This document shows positions 1-11,919 of a stretch of DNA of 64,000 nt, in pieces. The notes beneath the pieces are model-generated. The model made no database searches, was not told the DNA's origin, and saw only the letters and a list, made by a program, of their open reading frames with translations. A program made the translations under genes and the position numbers. The DNA lies in assembly GCF_001540865.1 (NCBI RefSeq), contig NC_033625.1:14669339-14733338 (forward strand), given 5' to 3'. The stretch is from Ananas comosus. Its lineage: Eukaryota > Streptophyta > Magnoliopsida > Poales > Bromeliaceae. The stretch's first letter is position 1; every line of letters starts with the position of its first letter.

Positions 1-649
1 GTAGTGTCAAAGGTAAACATTTTACACCCATTATCAGTTTCCGCCTCTTGCAGCTTTTCTGTCTTAATTCAAGCATGTTTGGCCCTATTGTAGAGTCTGT
101 TGCGGCGCTGTTAGTAGGAGAACTAAACAGCTTCTCTGTGCAGCGCAGACCAAAAGCTCCAAATCTTTTGAGATTCAGAATTTCATTTCTATTTTTCACT
201 AGAGCAGAAGCTTCAGGCATTTTACGATTTGCTAGGTGCTTTACTAAAGAGGATTGCAGCGGAAAGTAAGAAATCAGAAGCAAGGCCAAACAGTAAAGTC
301 ACTTTACATTTCTGTTTGGCCTGACTTTTGAAATAGTTTCTCCACTGCAGAAGTAGAAGCACGGCATACGCAAATGAAAAGTCCGAAGGTTCCAATTGCT
401 AAACTAGATTGAGCTTCATTGAGCCTTCTAGGTTCTAAACGTAGAAGCTCCAATTTTTATAGCTTCTGATACTATCTGCAGCATGAGGTGCTGGGGATAA
501 TGTAATGTAATGTAAAGGCCTATCAGTGCATCTTCACAGCACTTTCTGCACAAGATCTGTTTGGGACAAAAGGATGGAGAGAACGAAACAAACATCGATT
601 TATTACTCCATTATAATTTTATGCCGTCATCTTTGTTTCTTTCCTCCAG
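1..649 (+). other. Intron of the PCBER-like gene with MITE-like sequence
   Basis: No PCBER-like coding is seen here. Around 283-322 there is a small inverted repeat (GGCCAAACAG ... CTGTTTGGCC), the kind of end sequence found on plant hAT-type MITEs, followed by AAGCTTC-rich sequence that recurs in other introns of the window. Confidence 0.45.
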
Positions 650-1240
650 CAATTTTTGTTAAGGAAGAAGATATTGGAACATACACCGTAAAGGCGGTTG
701 ACGATCCGAGAACCTTGAACAAGATCCTTTACATAAGCCCGCCTGCGAACATCTTATCCCACAATGAGCTGGTCTCTCTATGGGAGAAGAAGGTTGGCAA
801 GACCTTTGAGAGGGTCTACATCCCAGAAGAGGAGGTCCTGAAGAAAATTCAAGGTAAAGAAGTAAATCTACTAATGTTGTACCTAAGAGTATCCTTTTGA
901 TCTGACTTCTAAAATAACTTTTCTATACCAAAAAGTTATAGACTACAAAAGCAAAAGCTCTAAACTAAAGCTTCTAGTTGTGCAATAGTGCTGATATATC
1001 TACTGACGGAATTTCCATCTAGTTATTATTGAATAGTAATTTGTACTGAAATTATGCAATTTGATTGCTGCAGAATCTCCGGCCCCGCTTAACGTAGTAC
1101 TCGCGATCCACCACTCTGTATTTGTGAAGGGGGACCAGACCAACTTTGAAATCGATCCTTCGCTCGGTGTCGAGGCAAGCGAGCTCTACCCTGAGGTCAA
1201 ATACACAACTGTCGACGAATACTTGAATCAGTTCCTCTAA
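650..1240 (+). CDS. PCBER / isoflavone reductase-like NADPH reductase, 3' end only
   Basis: Two C-terminal exons are visible: 650-853 and 1074-1240 (stop TAA at 1238-1240), both with AG/GT borders and a matching phase (the first needs one G from an exon outside the window). The translation carries stretches typical of phenylcoumaran benzylic ether reductase and isoflavone-reductase-like proteins: AIFVKEEDIGTYTVKAVDDP, KILYISPPAN, FVKGDQTNFEID and, at the end, VKYTTVDEYLNQFL. The family are cytosolic NADPH-dependent reductases of the NmrA/atypical SDR fold acting in lignan and phenylpropanoid metabolism. The N-terminal Rossmann half lies outside the window, so substrate class cannot be judged; PCBER is my preferred reading over true isoflavone reductase. 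Positions 1-649 read as intron. Confidence 0.9.
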
Positions 1241-2634
1241 AAATGCTCCCTAATGTATATCTTGTCTCCAGAAAATAAAGTTGTTCTTAAGTTATTAACA
1301 ACACATGTTTGTACCACCTGGTTGATGCAGCAGTGGGATTTGACCGAGTGAAAACTAAGTATGTGTATAGAGAATGTATTACTGCTGCTTAGCATGAAGG
1401 TTTAAGTTGATAACATTGGTAAAGATGAGGCATTAGAAGGTGTGCTAGAGCCATTTAATGACTTGAGGCATTAGGTGTGCTAGAGCCATTTAATGACTTT
1501 AAGCATGTCCTTCCAAAAATACTCAAAAAGCTCTATAAATATTCAAAAGCACATCAGTTCACGATTATACTTGGAACATAACCAAACATGCACAACAGTA
1601 AAATACTTAATATTACTTTTTTACTGAGTACATTGAGAGCCTCTCATTCATTACAGCAACTTTAACACTAGAGGCTGTTTTGTTGTATATAATTCTATAT
1701 AATACATGCGGTTAAAAATACAATAGCTACAACAATATGCATCTTTATTTAGTTAGATGCAACAAAAATACCAACAGTTATAAAAAATTTATTTAGCTAC
1801 ATATAAATTACAATTTTAGTACTTTATATATAGGATGGTGTGACTATCCCCTATATGGAGAAATAAGATATTTTTATATTTACAAGAAAATTTTATAGAT
1901 AAGCTTTTTTTATTATTTAAAATTACTCACCGTAACTGTTGCAATTAGAATTGCATCCAATTCGATCATAGTTCCAATTGCTGCAGTTGAACCTTATACA
2001 GTTTCAAATACAACAAATTAGATTTGAATGCATCAAACCAAACACTTGCTTACAGTTAAAACTACATTGCAATTGCAATTACAATTACATACAACCAAAC
2101 AATCCTCAAAAGCTTCATTCATTACAAAAAGAATAATTTTTCTTTGAAATTTCTAATAAATCAACCTTCTGACTATATTAAACTATCAAACTATCATGGT
2201 TACTACTTCACAGGGGTGAACAGGAAAAAAAAAAATAAACCTCCTTGCCGCAATCACAAAAGAATAACATCACTAAATTTGTCACCTGATGAATTATTCC
2301 GGCGTCGAAACAGGGCTTCTAAAGGTAATAATCCCATAGGACCAACCCAATACCAAACAGCTAAAAGCATTGCCAGGAATATAACGGGATACAAAAATAA
2401 GCATACCTGATTATATGGGGAATAAGAATCACAGCAATATATATTATATATATATGCAGAAGTTTTGGGAAGCGTGCTATCGCGCAAACCAAACAATATT
2501 GAAAGAAAACGAATTAGCAACAACTAGCAGGTAGTAAACTGTTCAGGTTCTCTAAAATCTAGAAATAAGTATGTTTTACTTTCACGAATGTTGCATGCCG
2601 GGCGCCAAATGCGACCTCCTAAGCATGGCGGAGA
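1241..2634. other. Intergenic, convergent 3' ends
   Basis: AT-rich spacer between two genes that converge on it. It holds simple repeats and one hydrophobic open frame on the minus strand (2254-2523) with no recognised homology. An AG before 2407 and a GT after 2291 on the minus strand make part of it look exon-like, but nothing joins to it convincingly. I see no RNA gene. Confidence 0.4.
1274..1279 (+). terminator. Poly(A) signal of the PCBER-like gene
   Basis: A canonical AATAAA lies 34 bases after the stop codon, on the coding strand. It is a plausible near-upstream element for 3' processing. Confidence 0.5.
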
Positions 2635-5598
2635 TCAATCCTTAGATAAACCGCCACTTGACGAGGGCTTCTTGCCTTTGTATTTCTGCCAACAACATAT
2701 GGACAAAATGATTAAGAAATGCAAGGTGATAAGATGATCATTTAGTAATAAGATTAATATAAAAAACAAAAGGACAAACTACAACCTTGGTCTGACTTCT
2801 TGGAAAGTTTATCCACTCGAGAAACCAGGGGGAAACAAAAAAAAGAGGAACTCCTAGGGCTCAAAAGCAAAAGCTCAGAATTGCAGCTTCTCGTTCTAGC
2901 TATGATGTACGGTTTTTGTGGAAATTATCAATTATGTTGCTAGGGTTCATCTGGAGTTCTTTAAAAAAAAAAAAAAAAACACAAAAGAAGCCCCAGATGG
3001 GCCAACCAAGCTCTAAGATTTCTACTGTCAGCAAAACAAGAAGTATCGACTGCTTCAAATGCAGGTTTTACGTTTAGACAAGCACTAACAGAAATGTGAC
3101 GACTGCTTTCCACAACTGCAGTGCTACGAAGTTAATAATTGGCTTATGGAACAATTTCATAGATATGCAAAGCGTAATGACCTCCCAAAATTCATCAAAG
3201 TAACTCTTTTTTATGCCGTAAAAGGGGCAGAAAAAGTGATTAAACATTTTTAACAAAATAATGCAAAAAAAAAAAGTACTCTTACCTGCTTTCCAAGGTC
3301 AAAAGGCACGTATTTGTATTTGACCATATGTAGAATCTGGCGCTTCATTGTGAGGACAAAGAGAACGATCCAATAGCAGAGAAGTATAGGCCAGAATACA
3401 GGAACATCGAACACGGAGAAGAAAGTCATCACAAAAGCGACACAAAATGCCTTTGTGATAGCATACCTGGAAAGATAAAATTACAAAATACCAAAAATAT
3501 GAGTGCATTCTCCAAATATTAGATCATGGTGTTAACAAAATGAAATATTTAGAAGCAAATGGCAAACCAAAAACATCAGCCAACTTTCAAACATAGATCC
3601 TAAGCTTAGTCATATCAATAGAACTTATGGCAAGTGAATCTAAATATGAATCACGAACTATGAAAGGAAGGCCCAAAAGAAAAGACTTCTACAGGGAAAA
3701 AGGTAAATTATGGAAACTGTTCTTTGTAACAAAATGTTGACTCTAACTTGAGAAAACAACCTGAATAACAAGAGAGCGATAATCACGTATGTTAATAATG
3801 ATGCTTGCCAAAATATAAACTGTAAAACGCACCATGTGTACATGATTAATTCTCATAATTAAAAAGAGTTTCAGGCTCCATAGATCTCAGTTATCAACTC
3901 TCAGATGTTCATTGAAACACAAATCTCCAAATAATAGTCTTTAAGACTGAAATATGCAAATGGTCCCAATGAAACACATATCCAAAAAATTGGTCAGCTA
4001 CTGGCATTGCTTGCATTTTTGTTCCGCTTTTTTCTAAAGGTTAAGACAACAACAGAATTATGCTAGGATCAGATTGCCTGCAAACTACATGTTTCTGAAT
4101 CTGTTTGACCAAAAGAATAACATTTGTAGTAACTTTTCTGTTTTGTAGAGAGAGAGAGAGAGATTAGAGGGAAGAGAAAAGCTTGCAAGCACAAAAGCGA
4201 TACAAATGTAAAGAAGCTTATCCCTAAGCATCGTAGCTTGAAAGAACTTGATGGACAACAAAAACGAAAAACATAAACAGCGAAAAACCTCTTAGTTAAT
4301 AGTGTGCATAATAATGTGCATCACAAATCAATTTACAGCATCAGTTTCAGCAAACAAGTAAATCATCGTGGGAGAATATGTCATGCTAAATCTTAAAAAA
4401 ATTCATGAGAATAGGTCATTCATGTGCTCTATATTTAGCACCTCGCCATATGATTAACAAGTAACTACAAGTTCTTTAAAACAATCATAAAAGATTTCTT
4501 TAAAAAACAATCCAGAAAAAGGAAGAGAAGAAAAGACCCTTGTAAAACTTAACGGAATACAGCGAAATGAGAAATATCCATAAGGTGACACTGACACCAG
4601 CAAACAGACAAGATAATTGTTCCGCAAATAGAAATACTGGTGACATCATAAATTTTGAACATTCAGAAAACAATTGATAAAAACATCTTGTAAAAGTAAA
4701 ATCAGCAGATACTCTAATAATTAATAAATTATTCATTCTCAACCTATCCCTCACGCAATTGTTGCTAATAAACCACGTCATTTGTTATAGGAGTACATAT
4801 ATAACAAGCTTAAGAAAGAATTTAAAACTACAAAAAGGAACTAGTATTAAAGGACACAAGGAAGAATCAAGTACTGAAACAACTGTGGCAATCCCAAAAA
4901 TCCACATTAAAGTGTATCGTGAATTTTAACTGCCATGCACAGCAAGGCAAACTATTTGCATCCACAAAACTAGTAATTTAATGCGTATAGTATAAGTTAA
5001 GCAACAGGTCACAAAAATATATCAAAACTGATTCCTTCGTATTAGCCTAAGAGCATTTATTTGCATATTGTCATCTCGTTTTGGCCACTTATCCACATTC
5101 TCCTCAATGATCAGTAATATTGATACATCAAACAACCAATTATTAGAGATCAGATAAACAAAGAACAAGTACGCGAAGCTAAAGATCACTATAAAGCATT
5201 CCCATACAAGCTCAAAGCTCATGAAGAATACGATACACTGAAGCTTACCAGAACTTGAACTCAGGAAGGCGACGAATGAAGGGCTTGAACTCATCCGAGC
5301 CCCTCGTCGGCAGAGCCGGCCCATCCGATGCCTCAAGCTCCGGATCCACCATTGGCGACAGAAACCCTATCAGGAGATTCAGCAAATAGATCCCCAAGCC
5401 GTAGGTCACAATATAAAACCCCTGGACAAAGTAAACTCGAAGAACGTAGATCGCGGCCACCACGAACGTTCCGATCCACCTCTCGACCGTGTGAGGCGTG
5501 GATCTATCCAAATAGTACTGGAAAGTCCTCGAGAAATCGCTCCTCCACTTCGCCAGCGGCACCGAAGCGGCCGCGCCGTTGCTCGAAGCCCCATCCAT
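2635..5598 (-). CDS. RER1: RER1 Golgi-to-ER retrieval receptor
   Basis: Complete gene on the minus strand with coding exons 5598-5249, 3466-3286 and 2685-2635. All borders are GT/AG and the phases close to a 193-residue protein, the usual RER1 size. Diagnostic stretches: [76 protein letters not shown] and [13 protein letters not shown], then a Lys/Ser-rich tail. Four hydrophobic segments fit the known four-pass topology. RER1 sits in the early Golgi and returns certain membrane proteins to the ER in COPI vesicles. I chose the ATG at 5598 (MDGASS); an in-frame ATG at 5607 would add three residues. The second intron holds AAGCTTC-type repeat sequence. Confidence 0.96.
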
Positions 5599-5679
5599 GA
5601 GAATCACTGCTCGAAACCCCTCTAGATCCTAGCAAGAGCCGAGATCTGAGACGGAAACGACGGAATCGGCTCCAAAATC

Positions 5680-5836
5680 CTGAAAAACCAGAAGAAAATT
5701 ATCGATTAATGTCAAAATACGAGGAGATCTAAAGCGGATCGAGCTCCGCACCGCGAGATCTAAGGGGAACAAATCTGAATCTTCGCGTATGAGGTAAGGA
5801 TTCGAGAGAGAACGATCGGAGATCGAGTAAACAAAC
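5680..5836 (-). other. 5'-UTR intron of RER1
   Basis: On the minus strand the leader reads ATCAAAG/GTTTGT at 5837/5836 and TTTTTCAG/GATTTTGG at 5680/5679, a well-formed donor and acceptor pair upstream of the RER1 start codon. Leader introns are common in plant housekeeping genes. This is inferred from splice motifs only. Confidence 0.6.
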
Positions 5837-5969
5837 CTTTGATCCACAAAGCTGAGGGAGGAGGAGGAGGCGAAGGATTACGGGTCCTCCGCGGAGATTA
5901 GGGCTTGAAGATGCTGCAGAGAGGAGCCGTGGATCCGTTGTCGACGTTCCGGAGCGGGGATCGGGGATC

Positions 5970-6054
5970 GGGGATTAGGGTTAGGGTTTCGTCGACGTGA
6001 GAGAGAGAGAGAGAAAGAGGAAGGGAGAGGTCGCCGTTGATTTGTTTCGTAGCG

Positions 6055-6089
<35 letters not shown>

Positions 6090-6092
6090 CTT
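5970..6092 (-). promoter_or_regulatory. RER1 leader/promoter with telo-box and GA tracts
   Basis: Contains TTAGGGTTAGGGTTTC on the plus strand (telo-box AAACCCTA on the gene strand) at 5975-5990, then GA repeats near 5999-6014 and 6059-6090. Telo-boxes mark leaders of highly expressed plant genes, and GA/CT tracts are targets of BPC GAGA-binding proteins. The start site itself is not visible. Confidence 0.45.
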
Positions 6093-6117
6093 CGACTACT
6101 CTTAGTTTTGGTCCCAA

Positions 6118-6580
6118 ATTAAAATGGTAAAAATGCATCGAGACCCCTCAACTATACCCCATTCTCAAATGTCCTCCTCAACTATTTCTTTTTAAGTTTG
6201 ATGTCATACATATTCCTACAAATATAGTGAATGACAAATATATCTCTATAAAATTCAACTTTTATATGTTGTTTCTGTAAAAGTTCTAATATTTTCAAAT
6301 ATATCTCTGTCGTTAGAATCCATTAGAAAAATTTAGTTAATCATAGGTTAAATACATAACTCTGATTAGCTTTTGACATTTTTACTCTTTTATATTACAC
6401 CGTTATGAATTTTAGAGGGAGGATAAATTTGTGATGACAAAATTAAAAATATTTATTATGACAAATCAAAAAACTATATTTAAAAATAATAGAACTTTTG
6501 TATAAATATATTTATCATTCATTATATTTACAGAGACATGTACGAAATTAACTCTTCTTTTTAGGTAAAATTGTACAGAA
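6118..6580 (+). mobile_element. MITE-like repeat, copy 1 (second copy at 45780-46215)
   Basis: Starts around ATCGAGACCCCTCAACTAT and runs through a TATTACACCGTTATGAATTT core. About 330 bases match, in opposite orientation, the sequence at 45780-46215. Both copies lie just upstream of minus-strand genes. No coding capacity is seen. Confidence 0.6.
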
Positions 6581-6809
6581 CTTTATTTGAATTGTGAATC
6601 CATTTTGAATTTACAATCTAATCTTTACTTGTGGTGCATCAGATACGTGTACACTGGGTCCAGGCAAGGTTGAGGCCGCAGCATTTGTGTGTGTATCCGT
6701 TACATGACAGAAATGTCGGGCCCGTTACGCAGGCCCAATAAAGGGGCTTTTTGTGTTGGGCCCAGGCCTTATTTTGTATGTGCTCTGTATCAACACCACG
6801 CTCACTTAC

Positions 6810-7045
6810 GGCCTGTTTGTTTATCCGTAAGTGATTTTCAAGTCGAAAAAAAATGACTTTTAGTTGAACTAAATATAATGTGACAATTTTTTTTTTCAAC
6901 TTTTTTGTTGTTTGATATGAAGTCAATCGCTTTGGAGCTGTAGTTATTCCACTTATTTTGTTTGTTTTACTAAAAAATTTCACACCAGTTCGTAAAAAGA
7001 GTTTGCGGACAAATTTAATTTACAGCGAACCAAACAATAAAAATC
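6810..7045. mobile_element. MITE with GTTTGTTT / AACCAAAC termini
   Basis: The left end reads CGGCCTGTTTGTTTATCCG; the right end, CAGCGAACCAAACAATAAA, is roughly its inverse. The 230-base length and the CCTGTTTG-type terminus suit a non-autonomous hAT-type element. No clean target duplication was found. Confidence 0.4.
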
Positions 7046-7079
7046 AGTATTTACGGTTAAAAATAACTTTACTCCCTCC

Positions 7080-7195
7080 ACTTTTTAGTGACACAAATAA
7101 CCACAGGGTACTAAAGTGAGAAACTGTGAAACCATAGGGTACTAAAGTGAGAATGTGCGAAATCATAGAGGGGTATTTGAAGTTTTTCCAAAAAA
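7080..7195. repeat. Truncated arm of the GTACTAAAGTGAGAAA foldback family
   Basis: Two units of the CCACAGGGTACTAAAGTGAG motif, ending in GGGGTATTTGAAGTTTTTCC, exactly the right-hand terminus of the full elements at 10929-11469 and 47454-47887. The left arm is missing or too decayed to see. Confidence 0.7.
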
Positions 7196-8060
7196 AAAAA
7201 AAAAAAAAAAAAACGAGGAGCCAATTTCAAATCGTTTATAGATGAGGGGTTCTTCACGCATTTTTACCAACTAATTGCACCTCTCGATGATCTATATTCC
7301 TTAGAAATGAAAAAAAAGAAATGCTTAATTAAATTCTCCTGCTTTATGCGGGGTATCCGCATGCAACTAGTGTATAATTAGTATTTATCGCACTACACAA
7401 TGCCCGCATAAACACGATATATTATATGATTCAACGTACGCGGATAATCATGATGTTATATGCTAATATACGCACACAACACTTTTATTAGGTGGTGGGT
7501 GACGTTATTTGCTTCATAATATTATTATTATATTATTATCTATCCTCTTTATTTCATTCTTAAACCACTTTTAGAAAGAAAAAAGTAATAGTAGATGCCA
7601 AAAACCTTTAGTTATTCCTTTATTAAAGTATGTCAATGTTTGCGATGAAATAAGATATAAACGAGCTAAACACAAGCAAAGATGAGTCGAGCTCGAGCTA
7701 GCTCATTCGATGTTGAACCGAACGCGAGTTCATAAGATATTACTTTCGGAACAGGTTATTGAATTTTTGTGTTTTATGTTCATGAACTTGATCAAGGTAA
7801 TTAAATTGTATATTACATGCACAAATTTCTCAAAGAGAAATCTAAGATTTTAAGGAAAATAATAAACATACTTGTCATACATTTTTCCTTTTCTTTTTTT
7901 AAGCCTACTCTGATCGAAAACTATTCAACTCGTATGTGTTAATATGTAATTAATGTTAGAAAATATGAAATAATTGTTATCCTCCAAGCTTAAAGCTATC
8001 AATCAGCAGTGTTTATAACATTTATATTCAAAACTTTTTCTCGTGTCCGAGATTTTTTTT
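7196..8060. other. AT-rich intergenic DNA
   Basis: No gene-like frame is visible. A segment near 7960-8030 resembles parts of the later duplicated block (AATAATTGTTATCC... and TTAAGCTATCAA), hinting that the duplication may be older and more extended than its clear borders. Confidence 0.35.
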
Positions 8061-8061
8061 A

Positions 8062-8897
8062 TATATAGGTTTAAAACATTACTTTGAATTTAAATAAGAG
8101 GAAATTAAAGAGATTAGGAGTATGACAGGAATTCAAACTCAGTCTCTCTTACTTCGATACTATGTTATCCAAAAAATTAATCTTACAGAAAATGAATTTA
8201 GGAACATATATTAATACTCCATTTCATGTGTACGATGAATATAAAAGTCATGTGCAATTAATAGATGAGTATAGGAAATGAGAGTTAATCGATTAAACAT
8301 AATTTAAAATTTTAACATGTCGTTCAATATTGAAGGTGGAGATCATATTCAAATCTACAGTCTGACAGAATAAAACAGTTTAGAATTAGCTCCAAATGTT
8401 GTATTAAATAATATGAGATAATTGTTGTTCCCTAATAAATGTTTAAGCTATCAAAGAATTGTGTTTTATAATAATATCTATGTTTAGCAATTAATTAATT
8501 TTTAGTTAATTCAAAATTTTATATGATATATGTGGCCAGCAGAAGGGACCCAGTTCCTATAATTAAGCTCATTCTAAAGTAGATCTAAGTGAGATATAGG
8601 CTCCTCTTTTTCAATGCATGGTGACAATAGGACCTCTTAAAGGGCCAAGGAATTTCTTTTTTACATTATTAATTTATTAATTATGACTCCCTAGGTTTAA
8701 AGCTTGTTCACATAGGCCCTAATTGAGCCATATGACCTAGAGAGAGAGAGAGAGGGAGAGAGAGAGAGAGAGAGAGAGATTTCATAATAGAAGAAGCTAT
8801 ACAAATGAAATTAAATAATTAATTTTGGGTCATAAGGTGAATAGGAGTTATATCAAATAAGGACAAAAACAAAGTGAGTCTTCAAAAGGTATAGTTT
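8062..8897 (+). repeat. Direct duplication, copy A
   Basis: Matches copy B (about 9508-10333) in the same orientation through its whole length. The last 370 bases are nearly identical, including TAGATCTAAGTGAGATATAG, GGGCCAAGGAATTTC and a GA microsatellite at about 8739-8779. Earlier parts differ by small indels and substitutions. It ends exactly at the ambiguous base at 8898. Confidence 0.85.
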
Positions 8898-8898
8898 N

Positions 8899-9385
8899 CG
8901 TGTGACACGATGGCTCAACTATCGCTATTACGCCGAAGGTCTTAGTTGTTAGCCGATGCAGTCTGAACTAGATTGTGATTACTTTCATAATTGTTTGATG
9001 CTTAACTTATTCAAAAGCTATTGTCATTGGATATTTTTTTCTTTTCGTTTTTACATACTGTTCCGACTTTTATTTTTAGAGTACTTTTTACTACTATTTT
9101 CTAAATTTAAGTTCTAGTCTATATGACTAGAATGAGATTTATCACTTTTCTTAAAAGATATTTTAAAAGTAGCGTAAACCTAACAAAATGTGGCAATTTG
9201 AGTGTTTGTGTGGTGTAGCCGGTAATTTTAACAATTAAAACTCTAGAAAACTAGTGATCAGTTTACTACAGCTTTCTTAGACTTTAAATCAAAGGTTTAT
9301 GTAAGTTATCACATCTAGTTCAGATTGCCTCGGCTAGCAGGTAAACCTTCGGCGTAGTAGCTTTTGTTGAACCATCGTGCCTCGC
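8899..9385. mobile_element. Foldback/MITE element with long terminal inverted repeats
   Basis: About 80 bases at the left (CACGATGGCTCAACT, TACGCCGAAGGT, CTGAACTAGAT) recur inverted at the right (ATCTAGTTCAGATTG, ACCTTCGGCGTA, GAACCATCGTG). No open frame. It lies between the two copies of the 0.83-kb duplication. Confidence 0.75.
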
Positions 9386-9415
9386 GAGGTACGATGGCTA
9401 TCGTATCATCGGCCT

Positions 9416-9416
<1 letters not shown>

Positions 9417-9456
<40 letters not shown>

Positions 9457-9508
9457 CGTGCTACCGATAGTATAGTAGCCTAGTTCTATATATATATATA
9501 TATATATA
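9417..9508. repeat. Two TA microsatellites around a short palindrome-rich spacer
   Basis: TA repeats at about 9419-9454 and 9489-9508 enclose the sequence GTGCTACCGATAGTATAGTA, a terminal motif of the microsatellite-bounded hairpin family seen again near 15300 and 63804. This is probably a remnant end of that family. Confidence 0.6.
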
Positions 9509-10333
9509 GATAGATTTAAGACATTACTTTGAATTAAATAAGAGGAAAATTAAAAAATTAGGAGAATGAAAGAAATTCAAATTCAGTTTCTCATACTCTA
9601 ATACTATGTTATCCAAAAAGTTAATCTTGTAGGATATGGATTTAGGAACGTATATTAACACCTCATTTTATGTGCAAGATGAATATAAAAAGCACATGCA
9701 ATTAATAGGTGAGGGTAGAAAATGAGAGTTAACCAATTAAATATAATTTAAAATTTTAACCCGTCGTTCAATATTGAAGAAGGTGGAGATCGAATCCAAA
9801 TCTACAGCCTGGCAGAATGAAGCAGTTTAGAATTAGCTCAAAATAATGTATTAAACAATATAAAACAATCGTTGTTCCCTAAATGTTGAAGCTATTAAAA
9901 AATAATATTTTATAATATTTATGTTTAGCAATTAATTAATTTTTTGTTAATTCAAAATTATATATGATATATGTGGCCAACATAAGGGACCCAATTGTAT
10001 ATCCTATAATTAAGCTCATTCCAAAGTAGATCTAAGTGAGATATAGGCTCCTCTTTTTCAATGCATGGGTGACAATAGGACCTCTTAAAGGGCCAAGGAA
10101 TTTCTTTTTTACATTATTAATTTATTAATTATGACTCCCTAGGTTTAAAGCTAGTTCACATAGGCCCTAATTGAGCCATATGACCTAGAGAGAGAGAGAG
10201 AGAGAGAGAGAGCTTTCATAATAGAAGAAGCTATACAAATGAAATTAAATAATTAATTTTGGGTCATAAGGTGAATAGGAGTTATATCAAATAAGGACAA
10301 AAACAAAGTGAATCTTCAAAAACTATAGTTTTT
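9508..10333 (+). repeat. Direct duplication, copy B
   Basis: Second copy of the block at 8062-8897, in the same orientation. It begins within TA/GATA repeat sequence and ends at AAACTATAGTTTTTTATA. Small indels separate the copies; the shared GA tract is shorter here. Confidence 0.85.
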
Positions 10334-10928
10334 TATATACCCTTGCTTTGTGGCATTTTAACTTTGGAAATTTTAGCCCATTTATCAAGTGAATCCTTTA
10401 ATTAAAACAAGCAATCGACCATCTATCCATTATTTCACATAATATCAGAATAAAACAATCTAAATTTAAATTTCATTAGATTTTTTATTTTTTATTAATT
10501 TAATTCAAGTTCACCTTAAATCTATTAAAAAATTATAGTTCAAGTAAGAAATTGAGGCATAAAGCACAGATATCGAAGAATATGAGCATTTATTTTTGAA
10601 AATAATGTCATATTTCACAGGAAGAAAAGATGTCTCGTCGCATACTTTACAAATAGAAGTAGCGAACATGCATGCAATGCTCTATATTGATCAACGCCAA
10701 ACGAAGCCTTAAAGCTTTTAGAAAAAATCAATTATATTCATGATAATATATGGAAATAAAAATGAGATACAATCATTTAAAAAGATTAATTATTTTTCAT
10801 AAGAAAAATATATGAATTCCTTTAATTTCTTGAAGAACCAAATGTTTCCCTGCCCACCAAACATTATCTTTAACATATATGTAGTTTCATTTCATGCATG
10901 TATGGTGCCCACTTTTTAATAGTTAAAA
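10334..10928. other. AT-rich intergenic DNA
   Basis: No coding frame, inverted repeat or RNA-like structure that I can support. Confidence 0.3.
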
Positions 10929-11469
10929 GGGGAAACTTCAAATACCCCCCTTGTGGTTTCGCACTTTTTCATTTTAGTACTCTATGCTTTATGTATCAAG
11001 TTAGTACCCTGTGGTTTTGCACTTTCTCACTTTAGTACCATGTGGTTTCAAGTGTATCAAGTTAGTACCATGTGGTTTCATTCTTGTATCAATTAAGTAC
11101 CCTGTGGTTTCAATTTTCTTTTTTTATTATTCATTTCGGGGTATATAATTTAACGAAATATTAAACCATAAGGTACTAAAGTGAGAAAGTGCGAAACCAT
11201 AAGGTACTAACTTGATACACTTGAAACCACAGAGTACTAAAGTAAGAAAGTGCGAAACCACAAGGTACTAACTTAATACACTTGAAAACACAGGGTACTA
11301 AAGTGAGAAAGTGCGAAACCACAGGGTACTAACTTGATACACTTAAAACCACAGGGTACTAAAGTGACAAAGTGCGAAACCACAGGGTACTAACTTGATA
11401 CACTTTAAACCACATGATATTAAAGTGAAAAAGTGCGAAACAACATGGGGTGTACTATTTGAAGTTTCC
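10929..11469. mobile_element. Foldback element with tandem-repeat arms, copy I
   Basis: Begins GGGGAAACTTCAAATACC and ends in the inverse, TATTTGAAGTTTCC. The left arm is a tandem series of GTGGTTTCGCACTTTCTCAC and GTATCAAGTTAGTACCATGT alternating units (about 60 bases per pair); the right arm is the same series inverted. The centre is about 60 bases around TTTCGGGGTATATAATTTAAC. No protein is encoded. The same family recurs at 46849-47440 and 47454-47887, with fragments at 7080 and 13140. Confidence 0.85.
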
Positions 11470-11919
11470 GCTAGTTAAAAATCTATACCATGTACAATAA
11501 AATAAAAATATATATATATATTGGGTAGAGAGATTTAACATATATCCTCTAATCATTATAACTCTATTTTCTATTTTTGGTATTTCCTAAGTAGTTTGCA
11601 TCTTCGTGGACCCTCTATATTTCCAAATTAGGAAAGGATAGTAAAGGTTAATTTTAATTTTTAGTCTCTTCATCACATTGCCTTAGTCATTTATTAGCAC
11701 AATAATTTAATTTTTGGGAATAATATCTAATATACTCTTCAAACTTCAAAAATATCCTATTTAATCCTGAATGATCAAAATACTCTAATTATTTTTTTTT
11801 AAAAAAAAATCTCAAATATTCAATTTCTCTTTAGGATTTATTAACAGAATTAGATTTTAGAAGGATATTTTGAGTATCGAGGGATAAATATGAAAATTTT
11901 CAATAGTAGTAAAGAGTAT

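Noticed and set aside
6639..6983. 114-codon minus-strand frame
   Set aside because: Overlaps a MITE and simple sequence; no domain, no codon signal.
10929..11469. CRISPR-like array
   Set aside because: Units are contiguous, vary freely, switch orientation at the centre and have no spacers; this is plant foldback DNA.
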